From the NCBI GenBank assembly GCA_013399115.1, contig VXAA01003306.1, positions 109,199 to 173,198 of the forward strand: DNA of 64,000 nt. The letters are read 5' to 3'. The position numbers and the translations under genes were made by a program. Positions 1 to 11,900 of this stretch are shown here, piece after piece (within the stretch, counting starts at the first letter, position 1; each line of letters opens with the position of its first letter). This DNA comes from Anseranas semipalmata (taxonomy: Eukaryota > Chordata > Aves > Anseriformes > Anseranatidae). The notes beneath the pieces are model-generated. The model had not been told where the DNA came from, searched no databases, and saw nothing but the letters and a program-made list of their open reading frames with translations.

Positions 1-718
1 GTAGGATGTAAGTAGGTCCCTCCAATAGTGACATGGGACTCAGTAGCTTTGAGAAATCAGTGCTGCACACTTTTTTGATCTCCTACACCAACATAGCCAT
101 AGCATGGATTTCCTTCATCTAGCTTTAGCTGCCTGGAAGGTAGTAGAAGGGCTGGGCAAGCCCCTTGGGTCACCTTCAGGCCATGGGACAGATTGGCCCT
201 CCTGAAGCGGTTCACCCACCTCCTAAGGAGGTATCTCAGGTAGATGGGCCAACCCACTTGCAGGAACCCCTGTCCCACTCCCTTGCTGTACAGAGAGTGA
301 GGAGGGGAAAGGCAGGTGTACCTCAGTTCCTAGTAATGCTATTCCATGTCTCAGTGGGAATGTCTGGGTGACATTAGCCCTGAGGGGGCTCCTTGGGAGA
401 CCCTGGCCTAAGCTCTTCGTAGTGGTCCACAGCAGGCAGCACTGCTTCAATCACAGTACCCTGTGAGGAAGCTCCCCAGCAGCACTGGGAAACTTCCCAG
501 GGAGGAACGAGAGGCAGAAGGAGGCTGGAGGAAGGCCTGTTGTATAATGAATTGTTCTAAGTAGAAGTTGGCTATTTTTATCCCCTGCGATTAGATTCTG
601 AACTCTTTGAATCATCATTAATGCAACACCCTGGAAACCGGCGGCCCCCCTCGCTGAATGCCACATGAAGTGTTCCTGCTAATTCAGGGAACATTTGAAA
701 TCATGCGTGTAGGCAGAC

Positions 719-859
719 CGACGTCACCTACACCACAGTATACAATTTTAAACTTCTTGAGGCAAGGTGAGGGGAGTCATTTTCCTTGTGCAGGTTGCAA
801 ATCATTTATTCCTTATCTAGCTAGTTATTAGCATGCTGCTAGGTTTCTATATATAAAAG
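719..859 (+). promoter_or_regulatory. Candidate TATA-type promoter with CRE
   Basis: A consensus TATAAAAG sits at 852-859, inside a longer TATATATAAAAG run. A cAMP-response-element-like CGACGTCA (7 of 8 bases of the palindrome) lies about 130 bases upstream at 719-726, and a near-consensus MEF2 box (CTATTTTTAT) lies at 572-581. The arrangement is that of a regulated TATA promoter firing rightward near 880, toward DLGAP4. No spliced first exon can be shown, and such motifs also occur by chance, so this is a candidate only. Confidence 0.25.
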
Positions 860-2184
860 CCACCCATGTGTTTGCAGCAAGGTTGGACGGCTGGGCTGAG
901 GTTTTCGTGGGAGGTGATGTTACATGGAGCCCTGGCAGAACTGATCAGCAGAGGGCACAACTAGTCAACTCCCAAGGGCATCTGCAGCCCCGTCAGGATA
1001 AGAGCTGGTTTCCTGTGGAGGACCTGTGCCCTGAGCAGCCTCATGTTATGGGCTGCCTCTTTTTCCGACCAGCACCCTTCATGGCCAGCCCTGCCTCAGT
1101 AATACGTGTCCCTCCCCAGCCACTGCTCAGGCAAACCCTTCTTCAAAGGTTATGATCTCAAGAGGTCCCTTCCACAGATAAGCCCAAGATTTTTATCTAT
1201 ACGCCAGCCAAGAAGTCTAGCAAGAGGCTCTCTGGCTTTTCACTGGCATCACCTGCGCCTGGACAGCCATCACCTGGTTGTCTGTCTGGTGTTGCATTGA
1301 TTTTGTGGTACGTTATGTTTTAAGATAGGACATGACAGAGGTTAGGATAAGAGAACCGAGCTGTCCTAGGAGACACCCACTATGGTAGGTTCTTCCCTGT
1401 GCATAGCAAGGACAAAGACTCCTGGGCTGGCATGTGGGGTGGAGGCACAGCTTTGGTGTTTCCACAGGGAGCAAACTTAGAAGCTGTTGGAAAGCTTTGC
1501 TGCTGTAATTCACCATGACCGTGAGCTGACCTGGAAGAGAGATGGCAACAGCAGGAAAAGCATAGCTAAGCTGTGACAGGGAGGCAGAGAGGAGAGGGAA
1601 GCAAGGGAGGTGAGGAATGATGATTATGTGCTGTGATTATGAAGCTCTTTAAGTGCCTTTTTAAGGGACCTCTCAGTTGGGGCAGCCATGGCTGTGATTG
1701 CAGAGGAGGGTGGCCAGGGAGAGGACGTGAACTTCTTGCATGGAGGGTGTGTGCCAAGGGCGTGGTAAAAGGGAGGGAGGCAGCACAGAGCCTGCACCCA
1801 CTGCTGGCAGGCAGGAGGTGAAACACAGCCAGCCCTGCAGCCCTGCAGCTTCTACAGGAGCAGAAGTACCCACACGCAGATTGCAGTCCCTCGTGCTGTG
1901 AAAGCTGCAGAGGTATGGCTGGCCTCCTTCTTGGCCACCTCTAGTGCCTGGCAGGGCAAGCCTGAGCCCTGCACATGGGTCTCCACCATGCACACCACTG
2001 GCTATAGCACACAAGCACGCGCACAATCCTCAGCCCCACAGAAGTGTTTGTCCTCATGATACAGTCCCAACATGCATATACAAAGAGCAGAAATCTGTAA
2101 CTACCTCATGCAGTGCCCCCAAACGGTCCTTACAAAGTGTAATGCTCTAAACAGCCCAGGTAACACACACCCTGTTTTGCTTTT

Positions 2185-2217
2185 ACACACACACACACGC
2201 ACGCACATACACACCCA
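2185..2217. repeat. Imperfect (CA)n microsatellite
   Basis: Alternating CA dinucleotides run for about 32 bases, with G and T interruptions in the right half. It is an ordinary simple-sequence repeat in non-coding DNA. Confidence 0.9.
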
Positions 2218-4483
2218 CATTGCTCTACTTCTGGCTGTCCACCCTTAAGGTGGGTTTGTAGAATTCAAGTTGGGATTTTGGACAGCAGGAATCCAGAGAC
2301 ATGAGAAACATGGTAGTTTCTCCTGGCTTCGCCCTAGAAGTTAAAATGCAGGCATGGTGGGAAGTGACAGCTGGTTTGCCCAAGTCCCTTACAGTGCAGA
2401 GTCTGAGCACAGAAATGGGTCAGACTCGGTGGTTCCTAACATGGTTGGCGTGAGGGGAGTGCTCTGCCCTCTCAGAGAGCACAGGGGCCTCCCAAACTTT
2501 GTTGCTTCATGTCTTGGGGCTCAAGCCTGTTCGGAATGGGCAAGTAGCAGTCTCCATGGAGCCTCCAGTGGTCCTCTGGCAGGACAAGCACCTTCTGCTG
2601 CCCTGACCACATTAGGGCAACACAGGAGGAATTTCTATGTGGAGATGGAAATGAAACTGTGGCCAGTGTCTCCTTGGCAGTCATCCTCTTGAGGACACAG
2701 TGCACAGCCTGGTGGGAGCACCTCCGAAAGGACAAGCAGTTAGTCTCCAAGGATGAGAGGGAGGAAGGAGATCTGTTCTCCATGTGGAGGGTGGACAGAA
2801 CAAGGCATCACAGGCTGGAGCTGCCACCAGAGAGATTCTGGCTGGGTAGAATTAATTTCAGAGACTTTACAGGACTGCAAAGAGAGACAGACATCTCCAG
2901 AACAGCTCATTGGACTTCTGTCATGGGTGACATTTTGACAGATCTCTCACACTTTCTGCCAGGAGTTACAAACTGTAATTGCAAGGACTCACATCACAGT
3001 AATTCACCAAACACTGCCTGGCTGCTGGTCTGGGCGACTTGGTGGATGAACAGCCAGAAGCTGGGCAGGCATGTGAGAGCGAGGACAGGATAGATAGCTA
3101 GGAAAACTGTGCTTTGCTAGTACATACACTGCATTGCAGCTGGCTCCTCTTCTCCATCCAGTTCCTTTTGGTTATCTCCTGCTCTGTCCAGAGTTCGGGC
3201 CAGCCTAATCTCTTTGCTGTTAAAAAGAGACTGAAAAGCAAATATTTGCACTCAGTGAAGTGTCTCTTACAACAATGGAGGCTTTTCAGTTCACAACGAA
3301 GATATGATTCAGTCTTCCTGGAGTGGAGTGGAGTGAGCCATCTCCCACCAGCTTCAGCAGACCCCGGAATGGCCCCGTCTCCCACGCACAGCAGAGGAGT
3401 GCTGCATCTGCGGGCCCTACAGGAGGGAGAGGTTGGCAGCGCTCTGCCAGGGGAGGAGAGGACTCCCTGCTAAGCAGGAAACTTCTTCAGGCAAGGCTAT
3501 CATCTGCCTCATTTGAGATCTCACATACTATTCAGTATTGGGAGCTGCAGATGTATTTTGCAGGATGTGCTGCTGTAAGTGATTCAGTGCAACCTTAGCC
3601 TGCAAACAGCAGCTCCAGTGCTGCTGTTGTAAATTGTGCCCAAGAGGAAGGTGACTCCAGATGTGGTTTGGAGAGGCTTGGGACATACAAAAGTGCCATA
3701 AATCAGATCAGGTCATCTGCTGCACCTCAGGGACCTCCAAGCATCAGCAAAGCTAGTGGAAAAGGGAGAGGGGACCCAGAGAAAACACATGCTGAGGGAA
3801 AGAAGGTAATGGGACCATGCAGCAAAACCAGCCCCTTCCCCTGGTCTCAGGGATGCATCATCCTCTCCATGCTCTGGCAAACCCCTGTTATGAGCATCTC
3901 CTAAGCAGGGCCTTCTCCTGCCAGACTGTGGTTTGGGGTAGGGGAGGACATGGCAGGGGCACCAGGCAGCTGTCCCGGGAGACTGCCTTTGCTCAGTTTG
4001 TGAGCTGCGGGGTCATGGATTTGGGAGATTTAATGTTAGCCACCCCACCAGCCCCACCAGCACTGCCCTACACATGCCCAGCATCGAGGCTGCATCCCAC
4101 ACAGCAGCTGGCAATCAGGTGAAGGGATGCCCATGGCAAGCAGGACAGGATCAGGACTGGTTGGCAGCCTTGCAAGAACCCAAAGGATGAAAAGGGAACA
4201 ATAAACTCTCTGCCATACAGAGCTAATGTGCACCCTTGACAAGAGCACAGCAGCATGGGAGAGAGGGCACTTCCTGGCCTCCCCTGCTCCCTGGCCCCCC
4301 ATCGCTTTTGCTTCCAGCCCTCCAGCCCCTTGCAAAAACTTCACTTTTCCTCCCTGCCCACTTGTCCCCACAGCCCCTCAGTCTTACCTCCATGCCCCTC
4401 TGCTTCCTGAGCCTTCCCCAAGCCAGGCTGGCCCCTGGCCCTACTTTTTCCCTTGTAAGCCAGGCTTTCATTTTATTTCTTTC

Positions 4484-4497
4484 TTTTTTTTTTTTTT
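4484..4497. repeat. Poly-T tract
   Basis: Fourteen consecutive T residues lie inside a wider T-rich, CTTT-bearing stretch (about 4467-4533). No target-site duplication or element body was recognised beside it, so it is called a simple low-complexity tract. Confidence 0.85.
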
Positions 4498-6714
4498 CAT
4501 GTAATTTCATTTCATTTCCGTATTTATTTTTAATCCTAAGGACAGTTTTACTTTATGCTGGAGCCCAGTGCCCATGGAAGACAAAAGCAGTGATGCTGAT
4601 GTGTTTTATGTCAAAGCAGCCACTGGGCTGAAGTCTCTCTCAGGACTGCCTAGGAGATTTCTGCTTCAGATATTGATTGCCCTTTGTAGGAAAACACATG
4701 TTTATTATCAGTACCCAGAGACATCCCATTATAATCAAATCAGCAGCTATGTTGTCTCCTGAGGAAGTGTCTGACTCCCATAGAGTAATGTGACACAGTG
4801 GCCATCAGAGCTGGGATGGCCACAGGTGGCTGTGCCAGAGCAAAGGACCTTGCCAGGAGTCTGGAGCTGGAGCACAGCAGGAAGGGAGAAAGAGGAGAAA
4901 GAGGCCATGGTGGGCATAGCTGAGCTTGGGCAGGTCTTGTTGGCATTCAGGGAGGATTTGGGCTCTCTGCTTCCTGCATGGCTTCCCCTCCAAGTCGGGC
5001 AGGGTCGAGTCTGTCCATTTATGGCCAACTGGAATTTAAAGGACCAGGTGGCTGGCTCTGACTAGAACCAGCTACGCCCCATCCTTCTCTTCTGTCCAAA
5101 GATCCAAGGCAAGGCTTCTCAGAAACAGTGAGTGTTTCCTTTGAGAACATCTCCTGTGGCTTTTTGTCATCTCCTGTTAATCACTGCATTGATGCCAGCT
5201 TGCACAAAGTGGGAACAGGGCTGCCTGGCACATGCATGAGTGTCTCTTCTAGGGCACTTCTCCAGCCAGCACCTGCTGTTGCTCCACCAGCTCACATGGG
5301 TGCTGTCCCATGGGCAAGGGACTCCAGAGAGGCTGATGCACCCAGCTGCCAAGGAACACAAGAGGGAAGAAAGAGGATAGCGCCCATGGATGGCCACAAG
5401 CAGCAGGACACCAACTGAGGCTAACGTTTTATGGAGTGTTTTGGCAAGAAGGGTGGGTTTGGTATCAAATTCCCTCCAGGTCAGGCCATCATAACAGCCA
5501 TGTCCTCAAAACCAAGACACACAGGCACCATCCATGTGGCAGAGAGGCCTGAGGGCCAGATCATCTCTCCCACACCAGCTAAAGCCCAGGCCACGCAACA
5601 GGGCACAGAGCTGCGAGAGAGGGCAGCTGGGCCAGCTGCAGGGCAGCTCCTGTGGGCAGTGGTGCAGGGGGAAAACTCGCTCTGAGGTCAGCAGCAGTTC
5701 AAGAGGACACACCCCATGGGGCAGCTTTTCCATGAGGCCTTCAGGAGAGGTAGGGAAGGACAGACCTCCTTGGGCAACACCACAGGATCCTTTGTGGACA
5801 CAGGTAGTGCAGGCCACAGGTTCATATTGACCACAGCTGCATTGCCAAGAAGTGGACTCTGCTGAATCGCCAGTGAGGGGCTGGCAGGACACCAGGGAGC
5901 AGCATTGGCAGGACAAATGATGGGAGCCTCCATGGCAGAGCAGGGTGCAGAGGCCAGGCTGCACTTGCCTGCTGTCCACAAACCGCTGCTTTAAAAAGAC
6001 CCGGCCCTTGCCAGCCCTCTGGGAGTGACAGAGTTGAGTTGGATAGAGACTTTTTGATCATGTTTTCAAACCCATCAAGTTTGCAACCCACATTGCACTT
6101 TTGACTTTTTTTTTCCGAATCATTTTTAAAGCCCCATCTGCTTTTCATCATTAATACATTTTTACCCATGCGAGGAAGGAAAATGAGACTGTCAATTCCT
6201 ATGATCCTTCAGAACTTGCTGACTGTGCTCCCTGACTCAGCTCAGCTCTACCTCCTTTTTGCTGATCAGATTGAATGCAGGAGGCCAGGTTCCTTCAGGA
6301 GACTGGAGTCCAGCTTGTGGCTGAAGAGGGACAACCCACCAGCACGGACTACCAGCCTTCCCCTCTAACAGCTCTGCTTCTCACAGGGACATATTTATCT
6401 GACTGACTTCCCTGGGAATAAGCAAATAATGTTTTTTCTTTTACAAACTCCCTGGAGGCTCTGAGGGTCCAAGCATTATTTTCCCTTCCAGGCGCACGTT
6501 GAGGAACATTGGATCAACCTAGGGTTGGAAAATGGCTTGTCTGCACAGACCCCCACCATCCCAGCTCCCAGAGGAGCCACTTCATCTCACCAAGGAGCAG
6601 CCATTCAGCTACATGTAGATGTTTTGGCACCCTGGATTTTGCAAAAGCAGGCTAGGAACCCAGTTCTCAGGATTTTTACACCCATAGTATGCTTCAATGT
6701 TTGCTAGTTGCCTT

Positions 6715-6880
6715 CAAACTGCATTCAATTGAAAACAAGAAACTAACTAAAATGTCTAAGCAAATAAGAACTAGCTTATACACTACATGATTTCAAAGAG
6801 GTTTTAAGTACGGAAAATGAACTCATTGGTTCATCATTTTGACTCATCCATATGTTCATTGACTCTCTTTAAGCTGCCCC
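6715..6880. promoter_or_regulatory. AT-rich island with AP-1 site, candidate enhancer
   Basis: This block is clearly more AT-rich than its GC-rich surroundings. It holds a consensus AP-1 site TGACTCA at 6840-6846 and a six-base inverted repeat (ATGAAC at 6817-6822, GTTCAT at 6829-6834). It has no coding potential. AT-rich islands of this kind in otherwise GC-rich intronic DNA are often conserved non-coding elements, but conservation cannot be tested here. Confidence 0.2.
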
Positions 6881-7881
6881 AGAAAGTTTGTATTTTTTTC
6901 TCTGTATAACCCAGTGCAGAGGGGGATCCCTCTGAGCCGAGCAGGATGGGGTGAGTGCACATTGGTGCTTGCTTCCTCTATGCAGATTAGTCACAGGCAA
7001 ACTTTGGTGTCTGTCTGTCCCCTCCACCACCCCGCAGGGATGCCTGTACCTGCTGCATGGGCCATGGAGAGCCAGCCTCAGCCCCTCGCTGTGGCAGAGC
7101 AAGGGTGGTACAGCTCCCCCAGGAGCAATGCAGCAGGGCAGAAAAGATCAACTGAGCAGCAAACAGCTTCTCAGGTCAGGCTCTGAGTTTTCAAAAACAC
7201 CTCTGCTCTCATCATAGCTACTGAAACATTTTCCTCCAGGGTAAAACATGCCATAAACCCCAGTGCTTATTGGAGAGGAGACGTTTGACATCATATCACA
7301 TTAGCGCAGCTGCATGCAGCACAGAGCAGGGCTGCCAGCTCCCTTCAGAGATCCAGTAACCACAGAAACACAAAACATAATGCAGCAGACCGGATGCTCA
7401 GCTCCTAGCTTCCCTTGGCTTAGGCAAGGCCCATGTTCAGTGTTTGACAGCAGGTTTTTCTCCAGCCCCCTGAACAAATGGGGCAGGAGCAGTGATTTGC
7501 TGGCAGTAGCCCTGCTTTCCTTTGTTATGCTGGCTGGGGAAGGAACTCTATTAAATAAACATGTGCAAAGACCAGAAAAATAGCAGCAGTATTATTTAAG
7601 CAGCCTGTGGTTGAGCACTGGGACCCACAAGCACTTGAAATGCAGCTAAAAAGAATGAATCCTTCCTGTCCTCCACTTCTGTACCCTGTTCTCTCCAGTC
7701 GCTGGTTCTCATGCCCCTTTTCCCTTCCTGCTGTATGATCTCTTTCCTATCCTGCTTTTCTCCTTCATCCCTTAACCTTGAGGCTTTTAGAGCTGGGACA
7801 GTCCTTGCAAGGTTGCCCCAGTGAGGAGTGGGCTGCAAAGGGCTTCTCAGCACACTCTGAGCATCTCTCTTCTTCCTCTAG

Positions 7882-8924
7882 GTGCAGGGTAGTCTGCGGG
7901 GGAGCAGGGTCAGCACTCGTGCAAGGGCTCTGCCACACCATCCCTGAGTGATGCTCTAGAAAACACTGGGACCATGAAGGGCTTAGGAGATAATAGAAGC
8001 CGTCACCTCTCCGATAACCTGGACTCCCCTCAAGACTCTCTTTATGCCCCCCAGGACAGGAACCCTTATCTCCTCAGCCCCACTGACTCCTTCACCATGG
8101 ACCCCCGATTCCCAGCCCAGAATACCCTCCATGGAGACTGTCTCCTTCCACTCAACAACCAGATCTCCAACAGCAGCACTTTCCCCCGCATCCATTACAA
8201 CTCCCACTTTGAGGTCCCAGATGAGAACCCTTTTCCGAGCCATGCCCAAGCCACTAAAATCAACCGCCTGCCTGCAAACCTCCTTGACCAGTTTGAGAAG
8301 CAGTTGCCCATCCACAGAGATGGCTTCAGCACCCTTCAGTTTCAGAGAAGTGATGCAAAACACCGGAGTGAAAGTCCTGGGCGGATCCGGCACCTTGTCC
8401 ACTCTGTCCAGAAACTATTCGCCAAGTCCCAGTCTCTGGAGGGCCCCACCAAAGGCAATGTGAATGGCAAGAAAGGGGCTGATGACCCCAAGCAAAACCG
8501 GAGGAGCAAGAGCAAAGACCGAGCGAAGACTTCCGAGCCCAAGCGCAGGACCAGATCCAACATATCAGGCTGGTGGAGCTCAGATGACAACTTAGACAGT
8601 GACACCTGCAGCTACCGCAACCCAATGGGCCTCATGACACTGGGCCGGCAGCCGGATCACAGCCAGCCAAAGTATTTCATGCATGCTTACAACACCATCA
8701 GCGAGCACATGCTGAAATCCTCCAAGAGCAATAATGACCTCAAGGTCACCCCTTGCACCAATATCCCCATCAACAATGACTCCAACTACATTAAGAGGGG
8801 CTCCTGGTCCACACTGACACTCAGCCATGCCCGGGAAGTGTGCCAGAAGGCCTCAGCCACGATTGACAAAGCCTTGCTGAAATCCAAGTCCTGCCATCAA
8901 GATCTGGCCTACCACTACCTGCAG
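7882..8924 (+). CDS. DLGAP4: DLGAP4 first coding exon (5'UTR end plus residues 1-317)
   Basis: DLGAP4 (SAPAP4) is a scaffold of the postsynaptic density that links PSD-95-family guanylate-kinase domains to Shank proteins. The exon begins after a pyrimidine-rich acceptor (AG at 7880-7881). Translation starts at ATG 7974, with A at -3, and the exon ends with codon 317 (phase 0) at a GTGGGT donor. The protein matches DLGAP4 rather than DLGAP1-3: it starts MKGLGD, has FPRIHYNSHFEVP near 70-82, the DLGAP4-type stretch ATKINRLPANLLDQFEKQLP near 93-112, SPGRIRHLVHSVQKLF near 134-149, SNISGWWSSDDNLDSD near 195-210, and KRGSWSTLTLSHA near 274-286. A basic Lys/Arg-rich segment spans about 175-195. The 92-base 5'UTR part holds one upstream ATG (7951), which makes a two-codon uORF. 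The frame stays open for 58 codons past the donor, but the homology stops exactly at the donor. Identification is by remembered similarity to mammalian DLGAP4. Confidence 0.95.
7951..7959 (+). promoter_or_regulatory. Minimal two-codon uORF (Met-Leu-stop)
   Basis: ATG at 7951 is followed by CTC and TAG, so it encodes only Met-Leu and ends 14 bases before the DLGAP4 start at 7974. It is the only ATG in the visible 5'UTR part of this exon (7882-7973). It has G at -3, which is an acceptable initiation context. uORFs this short commonly reduce, or make conditional, translation of the main frame; that role is inference here. Confidence 0.5.
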
Positions 8925-11900
8925 GTGGGTGCAGCGGGGGGTTACGGCATGCTCCATGCAGGGAGAGGGCAGGCAAGCAGGGGACACCCTCTCGGTGAGC
9001 ACCCCATTGCCTGGCAGACCTTATCAAACAGCTCCAGATGTTTCAGCAGCCTCCTCAAGTCACATTGCCAGGAGAGGGCTGGGGGGACACGACAAGGGTA
9101 AATTCACCCAGGCCCCAGCTGTGCCCAGGGACAGACCACTGCATCTCCCATGGGGACACGGCACCGATGGGGTCGGGCTGCTCTGGGACCCCCCCAGCCC
9201 CTGTGCTGGGCCGCAGCAGTGTGGGCAGGAGACACAATGCCCATGACGGGGGCGACCTGCCAGCCCCCTGCTCCCCACCCTGTCACAGTCTCGGCACCCT
9301 CTGCTGCAACCCCAGTTTGCTGGGAGACTCCCATGCACCGAGCGTGCCCTGCTGCCCACTCAGACCCTGCAGCCATCATGGCCAGGGTGAACCCAGCGCT
9401 CAGGCAGCTGCTTCTGCGGGGTGCCCAGGCAGCCGGGTACGCCGAGGAGCTGCTGCACGCATCCCACCCCAGCAGGACGGCTCCTGGCCTCCGGCCAAGC
9501 ACTGCCACCATCCTGCAGCCTGAAGGATGCCAGTAATAACTGATGTTAACCCCTTATATCCACGCGTCGCAAGGATGTGCCAGTGTGCCCCATCAGCCCC
9601 GCTCCGCAGAGCTTCCCTGGAGTGCTGGTAGGACCTGCAGCTCAGCAGGGCTCAGCTCCCTTTGCTGCTCACCCTGGGGCTGTGGGGTGAAGAGAGCAGT
9701 GCCAGCCGCCTGGCTTGCATGGCAGGGCCTGCATGGCTAACGCTGAGGGCCACAGGATGAACACCCGGCACTGGGAATGCCAGGTCACTGGGGAGGTTCA
9801 AAAAACTGCACCTGAAGAACCTAAACCTGGCTGTGCCTGGGAGAGAGGAATGAAGATAAATAAGCCAGGCCTGGGTGGGGGGAAGCAGGGGATGGGATGA
9901 TCGGATGAGCTACCTAATGTAAATCTCCAGCATCCTTTTCTAATGCAAAGGTGTGATTGGATCCCCTGGCTGTGGCCTGCAGGCTTAGAGGCTTTAAAGA
10001 GCCATGGATTATTGAAGCACACTGCTTCTGATATCTTGCTGGCCACTGCTGCAAATCAAATTATGGAAGGACTTGTTGCATCAGCAAATCAAATTATGAT
10101 TTGATTTGACTTATTGCATCAGGAACATCATCAGAGACATGTCCTTGGCCTGGTTTCTTTTTCTTTGCCCCCTCCTTTCAGTTACGTGTTTAAAAAACTG
10201 CGGACCCCCTCTGTGTGTGGCAGCAGAGAGCCCAGCACATGCAGCCCTGGGCACCGAGGCCCCGCAGCCCTCGCCCAGTGCTCGTTCACCCCCTGGGCTC
10301 TGTCCGGGCCTGGGTATGACACCACCCTGATCATTTGTTCCCCATCCATGTAATGAGCCTCCGTTTCTTGACAGCCTGACGGAGGGCTGTGGGCACAGCT
10401 GGGTGGCGTGAGCCCGGCCAGCAGCTGGGCAGCCCCACCGCTTGGCTGGGAGGACACGGGTGCCATCCCGCTGCCGCTGAGCGAGCCCCCGCGGAGGTGG
10501 GACCAGCCCCTCAGCCCTGGGCCAACCGACGCAGGCAGCGGCCAGGTAGGGATCTTGTTTTGAGGAGAAGCTTTTGCCCAGCTCCCTCCCCTCCCTGACC
10601 CTCCTGGGACCATCGGATGGGGCTGGCAAACTCTGCCACAAGTCTGGGTAGAGCACAGAACCAGCACACCAGGCACTCAGTCCCGGAGACGTGATGCACA
10701 CCATGTACCCCCCAGAAGCCGATTGATCTATCATGGGTGCTCAGGGTCAGCCCGGGCCCCAGCAGGCAGGGTCAGATAGGGCAAGGACTTTATCCAGTCC
10801 TTGGCCTGGGAAGGAACCTAAGCCAGAGACAGAAAAGTCACCTCCAGCATCTGGTAGACAGTGTGTGGGAAATGTCCCTCTGAAGTAGGACAGGTCCCCT
10901 GCCAGCACCCACTCCTGCAGTGGCAAGGAGCTGGCTGCCTCTGCCTGCTTGCAGAGCCTGGTGCTTGCGGAGTGTGGGGCATCTGGCCCTACTGCTGCTG
11001 GGGCTGCTCCAAGGGGGAGATGCCTGGGGGGCCCCAAGGTGCAGAAATGCCCTTTTGACCCAAGGGGGGGCAGGAGAAGCAGAATGGGGACAAACAAGTC
11101 CCCCAGCCCCCAGGCTGGGGTAAGACCCCAAGGCTTTTCACCTCCTCTGCTCCATTTGCAGGCCCTGGGAAGGCTTCGGGCTCATCTGGGACTATTGGGG
11201 CTCCTCCTCATATTTCCAGACCCATTCCCAGAACCAGTCATTGGAGCTGAGAGCAGGTGATCACCCAGCTCCACTCAGGTCCAGCCCTGTCCCTCACTGT
11301 GGGCCTTTCTCCAGAGCAGCCCTCAAGGCGGTGACCTGGAGAAAGGCTGGATCACAGCTCCCAAGCGCTGGAGGCCGAGGTCCCCATCCCTGCTTTCTCC
11401 CCTTCCTGGTGGGCCCACATGCAGCCGGCAGCCAGGTGGCCTGTGCCCAGGGAGCTGCCTGGAGCAAGAGATGCCCCAGGGTGGGGGTGGGCAGGAGCAG
11501 GCAGGGCCAAGCAGCCTCTGCCCCACATGCACTCAGGCCCCCATCTGGGCAGTGCTGTCAGTGCCGGGCAGCCCATTCTGTTTACGCACGCTGCATGGCA
11601 AGGGAGGGACAACCTCATGCTGCCTGGGCACTGCGACATCCCTCAGCACTGCTGCGGGACACTGCGGTGTGGTTCAGCCTTGCCCATGCCCTGGGTATTT
11701 CTCTCTTGGAACTGCCTCCCAAAATAAGCAGCAAGGTGGTTGGGGTCACGGCTGCTCTGGGCTGTGGGGAGGGAGCCAGAGGGCCCCACTGCCAGTGGCA
11801 CAGCCCCCTGCCTCCCTGGCACTCCCAGGGTACAGGGTCATACCGCCAGCACCATTAGCCTGGAGCGTCATCCAGGTTAGCCTTCCCGACCCCACCAAAG

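Larger units (their letters stand above)
1..7881. other. 5' flank or 5'-UTR intron of DLGAP4, no coding exon recognised
   Basis: No open frame here resembles a known protein, and the ones present are short and overlap each other on both strands. The stretch ends in a strong 3' splice site (pyrimidine-rich run then AG at 7880-7881), so at least its right part is an intron separating an unseen upstream non-coding exon from the first coding exon. Visible contents are a (CA)n tract near 2.2 kb, a poly-T tract near 4.5 kb, a TATA/CRE-bearing block at about 0.5-0.9 kb and an AT-rich island at about 6.7-6.9 kb. No CR1 tail was seen. Confidence 0.6.

Noticed and set aside
572..581. MEF2 site
   Set aside because: Nine of ten consensus positions only; kept as a supporting note and not as a feature.
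8925..9101. Exon 1 frame continuing 58 codons past its donor
   Set aside because: DLGAP4 similarity stops exactly at the GTGGGT donor and resumes in exon 2. The extension is intron read-through in GC-rich DNA.
9038..9523. 161-codon frame, + strand
   Set aside because: GC-rich intron with similarly long frames on the opposite strand and no recognisable domain.
11241..11858. 205-codon frame, + strand
   Set aside because: Low-complexity Ala/Gly/Pro/Cys composition typical of GC-rich non-coding DNA, and no splice context.
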